Shown: piece by piece, positions 58,440-64,000 of the stretch | How positions within the stretch are numbered: the first letter of the stretch is position 1 | Layout: each line of letters opens with the position of its first letter | From: Tabrizicola piscis | GTDB lineage: Bacteria; Pseudomonadota; Alphaproteobacteria; Rhodobacterales; Rhodobacteraceae | Assembly: GCF_003940805.1 (NCBI RefSeq) | Contig: NZ_CP034328.1 | Coordinates: forward strand, 2,604,001 to 2,668,000 | Direction of reading: 5' to 3' | DNA length: 64,000 nucleotides | Position numbers and translations under genes: made by a program | Notes under the pieces: generated by a model | Seen by the model: only the letters and a program-made list of their open reading frames with translations | Database searches by the model: none | Told to the model about the DNA's origin: nothing

Positions 58440-59495
58440 TTACTGCGCCAGCATTTCCGTCCACAGGTCCTGCATCGCCGTATCAAGCGCTGCATCCGGG
58501 ATCGGGTAAAGCTGCGCCCGGGCCAGAAACTCCGGCTGCTGGTCCCAGCGCAGCACCGCCTTCTGCTCCGGCGTCAGGGCGTCACCGGCCTTCGCATTGG
58601 CCGGCATCCCCCAGTAGCACGAAGACGTCGCCAGCCGCGCCTGCCCCTCGGGCGAGGTGATGTAGTTCACGAACTCCAGCGCCAGATCCGGCTGGGTCGA
58701 CCCGGCCACAACGCCAATCGACTGCGCCCAGCGAAGGCCCCCCTGCTTCGGGATCGTCCAGTCAAGGTTCGCGTTTTCCCCGGCCAGCACCGCCGTCAGC
58801 CATTCGCCCCCGCCGACGATGATGTCCACCTCACCCGTCGCCAGCGCCGTCTGGGCCGACACCACATCCGCCACCTGCTTTGACGCCGCCCGCAGCGCCA
58901 TCAGCGGGTCTTTCAGCGCACCCAGATTGTCCGCAGTGATGTCAGCGGTGTTGATCCCCTGACCCAGCGCCACAAGCCCCAGCACCGGCAGGTAATAGTC
59001 ATAGATCCCGATCCGCCCGTCATACTTGCCCGAGGTGAGGGTCGCCATATCCTCCATATCCGCCGGATCGACCTTGGACTTGTCGTAAGAGATGGTGTTG
59101 TAGCCAAACTTTTCCGTCACGGCATAGGTCTTGCCGTCCACCATGTTGTTCTCGGCCATCACCAGTTCCGGGAAGAAATCCGCGGTCTGCAGCTTGTCCG
59201 CCGGCAGCTCCGCCAGATGCCCGCCTTCAACCGCGCGGCCCACGTCCACGGCGTCGATCACCAGCACATCCCAGTCGCCCGGTTGCGATTGTTCCAGGAT
59301 CGCCAGCCCGGCCGCCGTCCCCTCATATTCCTTCAGGTTCACCTTGACCCCGAACTGCTGCTCGAACGGCTCGATCAGCGCCGGGTCGGTGTGGTCGCAC
59401 CAGACCAGCGCGTTCAACTCCTGCGCAAGGCCGGGCGTGGCGGCAAGCAGAAGGGCAAGCGAGGTGGCGGGTAGGCGGATATGGGCCATGGTCAT
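58440..59495 (-). CDS. potD: Periplasmic polyamine-type binding protein
   Basis: 351 residues. The signal peptide MTMAHIRLPATSLALLLAATPGLA is followed by a PotD/SBP_bac_8 fold: LNALVWCDHTDPALIEPFEQQFGVKVNLKEYEGTAAGLAIL and GKTYAVTEKFGYNTISYDKSKVDPADM. Family members bind spermidine, putrescine, or other amines such as choline-like compounds. It is the first gene of the operon potD-B-C-A-MBL-speB, divergent from a TetR gene that probably controls it. Confidence 0.87.
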   Translation of the reverse strand: MTMAHIRLPATSLALLLAATPGLAQELNALVWCDHTDPALIEPFEQQFGVKVNLKEYEGTAAGLAILEQSQPGDWDVLVIDAVDVGRAVEGGHLAELPADKLQTADFFPELVMAENNMVDGKTYAVTEKFGYNTISYDKSKVDPADMEDMATLTSGKYDGRIGIYDYYLPVLGLVALGQGINTADITADNLGALKDPLMALRAASKQVADVVSAQTALATGEVDIIVGGGEWLTAVLAGENANLDWTIPKQGGLRWAQSIGVVAGSTQPDLALEFVNYITSPEGQARLATSSCYWGMPANAKAGDALTPEQKAVLRWDQQPEFLARAQLYPIPDAALDTAMQDLWTEMLAQ

Positions 59496-59540
59496 CTCCT
59501 ATGTCGGGGTGGGTGCCTCTGTCGGGCGCTTCAAGAAAAT

Positions 59541-59558
59541 AATTGAGTTCGTTCAATT
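59541..59558. promoter_or_regulatory. Candidate TetR operator in divergent promoter region
   Basis: AATTGAGTTCGTTCAATT is a near-perfect palindrome in the 102-base AT-rich gap between potD and the TetR gene. TetR regulators usually bind such palindromes and repress both flanking promoters. The assignment rests on position only. Confidence 0.45.
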
Positions 59559-59597
59559 TTGAAGTCAACATCAAATAATGGGCAGATTGAGAACAGC

Positions 59598-60212
59598 ATG
59601 ACCGGACTGCGCGAAAGACAGAAGGCCAACCGCACCGGGCGCATCCTGCGCTCTGCCTCCGACCTGTTCCGCGCCCAAGGCTACGACGCCGTGCGGATCG
59701 AGGATATCGCGGCGGCGGCCGAGGTCTCAGCCGGAACCTGCTACAACTACTTCTCCACCAAGGGCGATCTCCTCCTCGCCATCGTGTCGATGGAGGTGGA
59801 AGAGGTGGTCGACGCCGGCCGCGCCCTTGTCACCAACCCGCCCGCCAGTACCGCCAAGGCGCTGGGCAGCCTGATCCGCCTCTACTACGACCACTCGCTG
59901 CACTATCTGTCGAAAGAGATGTGGCGCAAAGCCATGGCCTTTTCGATCGAGGCGCCGGGCACCCCGTTTTCCCAACGCTACACAGAGCTTGACGCCATGC
60001 TTGCAGCCCAGGTCAGCGACCTGATCGCCGCCTTGCAGACCCGCAGCCTTGCCCGCCCGGACCTTGACCCTGCCGTGATGGGCCAGATCGTGTTCAACAC
60101 GCTGAACCAGATGTTCATCGAATTCGTGAAGGCCGACGCCATGACGTTGGACGACCTCCACCGCGCCAGCGACAAGCAGACGGAAAGCCTTGCCGCCCTG
60201 ATGCGGGCTTAG
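59598..60212 (+). CDS. TetR-family regulator of the polyamine-type operon
   Basis: 204 residues. The N-terminal helix-turn-helix is RILRSASDLFRAQGYDAVRIEDIAAAAEVSAGTCYNYFSTKGDLLLAIV (about residues 13-60), followed by a helical ligand-binding domain. ATG 59598 (MTGLRERQKANR) is preferred over an upstream frame. It reads away from potD, so it is probably the local repressor, lifted by the imported amine or a product. The ligand is inferred, not seen. Confidence 0.88.
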   Translation: MTGLRERQKANRTGRILRSASDLFRAQGYDAVRIEDIAAAAEVSAGTCYNYFSTKGDLLLAIVSMEVEEVVDAGRALVTNPPASTAKALGSLIRLYYDHSLHYLSKEMWRKAMAFSIEAPGTPFSQRYTELDAMLAAQVSDLIAALQTRSLARPDLDPAVMGQIVFNTLNQMFIEFVKADAMTLDDLHRASDKQTESLAALMRA

Positions 60213-60214
60213 GC

Positions 60215-61402
60215 CTACTGCTTGATCTGCAGCCGATCCCGGCCTTCCACCGGCGACAGGTCGGTGATTGAGGTGTTCGTGATGTCCAGCGTGTGAAGCC
60301 GCTCCAGCCCGGCCAGCGGCGAAAGGTCGGTCACGCGCGTGCCGCTGAGGTCCAACCTCGAAAGCTCCTTCATCTCGGCGAGGGGCGCGATGCTGGTAAT
60401 CTGCGTGTCGTGCAGGTCCAGCCACGAAAGTCGGGTCATTCCCGCAAGGGCCGAGATGTCCGTGATCGCGTTCTGGTCTATGTGCAGCACCGTCAATTTC
60501 ACCAGATCACGCAGCGCAGAGACGTCGGTCACCCGCGCGCCGTCGAAGTGAAGGTGCTCAAGCTTGACGCTTTTGGCCAGCGGGGAAAGGTCGGACACCG
60601 CCGTATCCACAAAGCCCAGCCTTGTCAGGTCCGGCATCATCGCCAGCGGGGCGATGTCCGTGATGTTGGTTTCGTTCAGGTTAAGGAAGGTCAGCCCGGT
60701 CATCCTTGAGAGCGCGCTGAAGTCACCGATCTGCGCCGTGTTCAGGTCAAGGCTCTGCAGTTGCGGCAAGGCCGCAATCGGTTCAAGATCTGGCGCTGTC
60801 ACACCGATCAGCGACAGTTCTGTCAAACCCTGCAACCCGCTGATCAACCGCAGATCAAAGTCCGGTATCCCCTTGACCACCAGCCGGTTCAGCCCTGTCA
60901 GCTGCGACACGGCCGAGAGGTCGGCGATCTGCACCCGCATCAGAATAAGCTGTTTCAGGCCGGGGTAGGCCGCCAGCGCCGACAGGTCCGCAAGCTGGCC
61001 ACCGGTGATATCGACACTGCTCAGATCCTCGAACCGACCGATGCTGTCGAAGATGCCGATATCGCCCGCGGAAATCGCCAAGGCACGCGTCTTTGCCGTC
61101 ACACAGGTCGTCCGGACCTTCAGCCCCGGCACGCCATCCTTCTCGCAGCTCTCAAACGTGGTCTTGACCTCATCCGCTGCGGCAATCACCTCGCGGGCTT
61201 CGTTCGGTGAGGCGGTCAACAACTCGGTCACCGAAAGCTCGCCGATTTCCTCAACGGTCAGCGGCGCCTGACCCTCGGCAAAGGGTCCAGCGTCGGCCAC
61301 CGGTGTCTCTTCGCCGGGCGAAAGCAGCGGCTGCAGCGCGGCCCCCACGGCCAGAACGAACAGCACGCCAACAACCCCAAGCAACAGCCCCATCCGCCCC
61401 AT
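60215..61402 (-). CDS. Leucine-rich-repeat protein, internalin-like, membrane-anchored
   Basis: 395 residues. An N-terminal hydrophobic anchor (MGRMGLLLGVVGVLFVLAVGAALQPLL) precedes an acidic linker. From about residue 125 come a dozen tandem repeats of about 21-23 residues with the pattern L..L.L..T.I.D.S.LA: for example LTFLNLNETNITDIAPLAMM and LSRLDLSGTRVTDLSPLAGL. That is the internalin/SDS22-type LRR unit, forming an extended curved surface for protein binding. No cysteine cap, cell-wall anchor or enzyme domain is seen. It faces the periplasm if the anchor is uncleaved. It is convergent with the TetR gene (stops 3 bases apart). Confidence 0.82.
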   Translation of the reverse strand: MGRMGLLLGVVGVLFVLAVGAALQPLLSPGEETPVADAGPFAEGQAPLTVEEIGELSVTELLTASPNEAREVIAAADEVKTTFESCEKDGVPGLKVRTTCVTAKTRALAISAGDIGIFDSIGRFEDLSSVDITGGQLADLSALAAYPGLKQLILMRVQIADLSAVSQLTGLNRLVVKGIPDFDLRLISGLQGLTELSLIGVTAPDLEPIAALPQLQSLDLNTAQIGDFSALSRMTGLTFLNLNETNITDIAPLAMMPDLTRLGFVDTAVSDLSPLAKSVKLEHLHFDGARVTDVSALRDLVKLTVLHIDQNAITDISALAGMTRLSWLDLHDTQITSIAPLAEMKELSRLDLSGTRVTDLSPLAGLERLHTLDITNTSITDLSPVEGRDRLQIKQ

Positions 61403-61629
61403 TCAGAGTCACCTTTCAAAACCGGCTGGCCCATTGCCGCACCGAGCAAGTTTCTGCACAACCTTGGCATCTTCAAGTCTGATTTTCGGAATACCCAAGG
61501 CTGGCTCGCCCTTGCGCGGCGCATCGAAACCGACCCCATGTCGTTTTCTGACGCCAAAGGTCGGGTGGACTTGCCCGGTTTGCCCCGCCTCTGGCAGATA
61601 GGGGCAAACATCTCCCGGAGGCTTGCCCG

Positions 61630-64000
61630 ATGAAAACCCATGTCAAAGCTTTGGTCGTCGGCGGTGGCGCAGTCGGCACCGGGATCGCCTATCACCTTGC
61701 CAAGGCCGGCTGGGACACGATGCTGGTCGAACGCGATGAGCTGACGGCAGGGTCAACGTGGCACGCCGCTGGTCTGCTGCCCCTTTTCAACATGGGCTAC
61801 GCCACCACCCACATCCACAAATACAGCGTCGATTTCTACAAGGGGCTGGAGGCGGAAACCGGCCTCAACCCCGGTTTCTACGTCGTCGGCAACCTGCGCA
61901 TGGCGCAGCATCAGCAGCGCATGGACGAATACATGCTCTATTCCTCGGTTGCCGAAACCGCCGGGGTCTACCACGAATTCCTGACCCCGAAGGAAATCAA
62001 GGACCGCTGGCCGCTGGTGCGGACCGAAGACCTGATCGGCGCGCTCTACCACCCGCAGGATGGCTACATCAACCCGGCCGACGTGACGCAAGCCATGGCC
62101 AAGGGTGCCCGCCAGTTTGGCTGCACCTTTGAACGCAAGGTGCAGGTCGACGGCTACCGCTGGACCGGGTCGGAGTGGATCGTCTCCTGCACCCGCATGG
62201 TCGAACAGGGCGGCAACCTTGTCGCCAGCGATGACCGCTTCGACATCACCGCCGAACACGTCGTCACCGCCACCGGCAACCACGCCCAACGCACCGCGCG
62301 GCTTCTGGGGATCAAGACCCCCGCCGTCGTGGTCGAACACCAGTACATCGTCACAGAACCCGACCCCGCCCTTGTGGAATGGCGGAAGTCCAACCCGCAG
62401 CACCCGGTCCTTCGCGACGCCGACGCCAAGTGGTACGTGCGCGAAGAACGCGGCGGCTGGATCCTTGGCCCCTATGAAAAGGGCGCCCCCGCCCGCTTCC
62501 CCTATGAAGTGCCCGAATCCTTCCGCGCCGACCTCTTCCCCCTCGACCTCGAACGGATCGAGCAGGAATACATGTCCTTCATCCACCGTATCCCGTCCTC
62601 AGAAACCGTGGGCCTGAAAGACGATTACAACGGCCCGATCTGCTATACCCCCGACGGCAACCCGCTCGTCGGCCCGGCCCCCGGCCTGCGCAACATGTGG
62701 CTGGCGGAAGGCTTCAGCTTCGGCATCACCGCCGCAGGCGGCACCGGCTACTACCTCGCCCAGCTGATGACCCAAGGCGAGGCCGAGATCGACATGGCCT
62801 CCCTCGACCCCAAGCGGTTCGGCAACTGGATGACGACCGAATACGCGAGCCGGAAGAATGAGGAGTGCTACGACCACGTCTTCATCCTCCATCACCCGGA
62901 TGAGGAACGCGAAGCCTGCCGCCCGCTGCGCACCGCCCCCGCCTATGACCGCCAGAAGGACCTCGGCGCGCAGATGGGTCAGGTAAACGGCTGGGAACGC
63001 CCGAACTACTACGGCCCCAAGGACGCCCCCGCCGACTTCGACCACAACTCCCGCAGCTTCCGGCGCGGCGACTGGTGGCAATACGCCAAGGCCGAGGCTG
63101 AAGCGGTACGCAACACCGTCGGCATCATCGACGCCAGCGCCTTCACCAAACACCTCGTGCGCGGGCCGGGGGCGACGGCCTTCCTCGACTACTTCACCTG
63201 CAACAAACTGCCGAACGTGGGCCGGATCAACCTGACCTATGCCCTGACCGACCACGGCACCACCCGCACCGAATACACTATCGTCCGCCTGAAGCAGGAC
63301 GAATACTACCTGATCTCCGCCGGGGCCTGGACGGCCTATGACTACGACTTCCTGCAGAAATCCGCTGACGACTGGATGGCGACGGGCAAAGGCGCCATCG
63401 ACATCCACGACATCACCACCCAATGGGGCGTCTTCGCCCTTGCCGGCCCCAACGCCCGCGCGCTCCTCAAGGACATCGTCAAGGACCGCGACCCGGAAAC
63501 CGTCCTGTCCAACAAACGCTTCCCCTGGCTGTCCTATCGCGACATCGAGCTTGGCATGTGCCCCGTCCGCGCGATCCGCGTGGCTTACACGGGTGAGCTT
63601 GGCTGGGAACTCCACTACCCCATCGAATTCGGCCGCTACCTTTGGGACCTCCTCATGAAAGCCGGAGAGAAGCACGGCCTCAAACCCGTCGGCGCCCGCG
63701 CGCAGAACTGGCTGCGGCAGGAAAAATCCTACCGTGCCTTCGGCAACGAACTTGGCCGCGACGCCACCCCGGTTGAGGCCGCCCTCGACCGCTTCGTTGA
63801 CCTGACGAAAGACTTCCGCGGCAAGGACAAGATGCTGGCCACCGGGATCCGCTCCAAATGCGTCACCCTGCTGATCGACGGCCCTTCCGACGCCGACCCT
63901 TGGGGGAAAGAGGCGATCCTGCATGACGGCATCAAGGTCGGCCGCCTGACCTCGGGCGGCTACTCCGTCGCCTTTGGCAAGCAGATCGGCATGGGCTACG
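61630..64000 (+). CDS. Dimethylglycine/sarcosine dehydrogenase-type FAD enzyme, cut by window edge
   Basis: Open from ATG 61630 to the window end (790 codons seen). The FAD-binding DAO domain starts VKALVVGGGAVGTGIAYHLAKAGWDTMLVERDELTAGSTWHAAGLLP, with the flavin-linking-type STWHAAG motif. GFSFGITAAGGTGYYLA follows in its C-terminal part. From about residue 480 comes a GcvT-like folate-binding domain (VGIIDASAFTKHLVRGPGA, FALAGPNARALLKDI, VAYTGELGWELHYPIEF). The enzyme would oxidatively demethylate an N-methyl amine and pass the methylene to tetrahydrofolate. The substrate (dimethylglycine, sarcosine or a relative) is open. The 227 bases before it hold no other gene. Confidence 0.87.
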   Translation, partial: MKTHVKALVVGGGAVGTGIAYHLAKAGWDTMLVERDELTAGSTWHAAGLLPLFNMGYATTHIHKYSVDFYKGLEAETGLNPGFYVVGNLRMAQHQQRMDEYMLYSSVAETAGVYHEFLTPKEIKDRWPLVRTEDLIGALYHPQDGYINPADVTQAMAKGARQFGCTFERKVQVDGYRWTGSEWIVSCTRMVEQGGNLVASDDRFDITAEHVVTATGNHAQRTARLLGIKTPAVVVEHQYIVTEPDPALVEWRKSNPQHPVLRDADAKWYVREERGGWILGPYEKGAPARFPYEVPESFRADLFPLDLERIEQEYMSFIHRIPSSETVGLKDDYNGPICYTPDGNPLVGPAPGLRNMWLAEGFSFGITAAGGTGYYLAQLMTQGEAEIDMASLDPKRFGNWMTTEYASRKNEECYDHVFILHHPDEEREACRPLRTAPAYDRQKDLGAQMGQVNGWERPNYYGPKDAPADFDHNSRSFRRGDWWQYAKAEAEAVRNTVGIIDASAFTKHLVRGPGATAFLDYFTCNKLPNVGRINLTYALTDHGTTRTEYTIVRLKQDEYYLISAGAWTAYDYDFLQKSADDWMATGKGAIDIHDITTQWGVFALAGPNARALLKDIVKDRDPETVLSNKRFPWLSYRDIELGMCPVRAIRVAYTGELGWELHYPIEFGRYLWDLLMKAGEKHGLKPVGARAQNWLRQEKSYRAFGNELGRDATPVEAALDRFVDLTKDFRGKDKMLATGIRSKCVTLLIDGPSDADPWGKEAILHDGIKVGRLTSGGYSVAFGKQIGMGY

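Noticed and set aside
1..64000. Search for tRNA, rRNA, transposase and integrase genes
   Set aside because: No T-loop/cloverleaf-like stretches, rRNA-like sequence, DDE transposase or integrase motifs were noticed. A dedicated tRNA scan would be needed to exclude a divergent tRNA.

Overview
The window is high-GC alphaproteobacterial chromosome, most likely from the Rhodobacterales (Rhodobacter/Paracoccus-like). Supporting signs are the aerobic Cob-type cobalamin pathway with CobN cobaltochelatase, CobG and CobF; an F0 ATP synthase operon atpI-B-E-b'-b separate from F1; the division-site ATPase MipZ; and the ffh / rpsP-rimM-trmD-rplS-rpmE neighbourhood. No tRNA, rRNA, CRISPR array, prophage or transposase gene was found.

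Layout. 1-7.7 kb: cell-surface or glycan accessory genes: a sulfatase cut by the window edge, two unrecognised proteins, an alpha/beta hydrolase, a glycosyltransferase fused to a methyltransferase-like domain, and a DXD glycosyltransferase. 8-31 kb: a large vitamin B12 region with three cobalamin riboswitches. The first precedes btuD-btuF-btuC-cobQ. The second precedes DUF1636-cobW-cobN-cobG-cobH-cobI-cobJ. The third precedes a lone cbiM, then cobF and an APH-type kinase. cobK and cobL start head to head, and cobL-cobE-cobM-cobB-cobA follow; cobO stands alone on the minus strand. 31-35 kb: a quinone reductase-like protein, a LysR/EamA pair, a small membrane protein and a RidA-like protein. 35.5-43.7 kb: ffh, four tandem GNAT acetyltransferases, chorismate mutase, then rpsP-bluB-rimM-(membrane protein)-trmD-rplS-rpmE, ended by a clear terminator. 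43.7-48.7 kb: mipZ, an ArsR regulator and the F0 operon, also ended by a terminator. 48.7-54 kb: an FCD/GntR regulator, an OmpA-type lipoprotein, an AraC-MGMT DNA repair protein, nth and a sugar/adenosine kinase. 54-60 kb: a polyamine-type ABC transporter operon with an MBL hydrolase and a ureohydrolase, divergent from a TetR regulator. 60-64 kb: an internalin-like LRR protein and a truncated dimethylglycine/sarcosine dehydrogenase-type enzyme.

The genes at 8-31 kb plus bluB at 39.9 kb cover corrin ring synthesis from uroporphyrinogen III, cobalt handling and insertion, adenosylation, amidation, lower-ligand synthesis and corrinoid uptake. cobST, cobD/cbiB, cobC, cobP/U and cobV/S are not seen and would have to lie elsewhere.

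The least ordinary signal is in the B12 region. Short repeats sit between cobN/cobG, cobI/cobJ and cobE/cobM. In each case the spacer is an uninterrupted small reading frame that starts on the upstream stop codon (ATGA or GTGA) and ends on the downstream start codon (ATGA), so stop-start translational coupling could be kept across the insertion. Another repeat lies in frame inside cobN. A separate hairpin repeat occurs three times (23.1, 29.4 and 57.5 kb). cobK and cobL share the palindrome CATG as opposite start codons.
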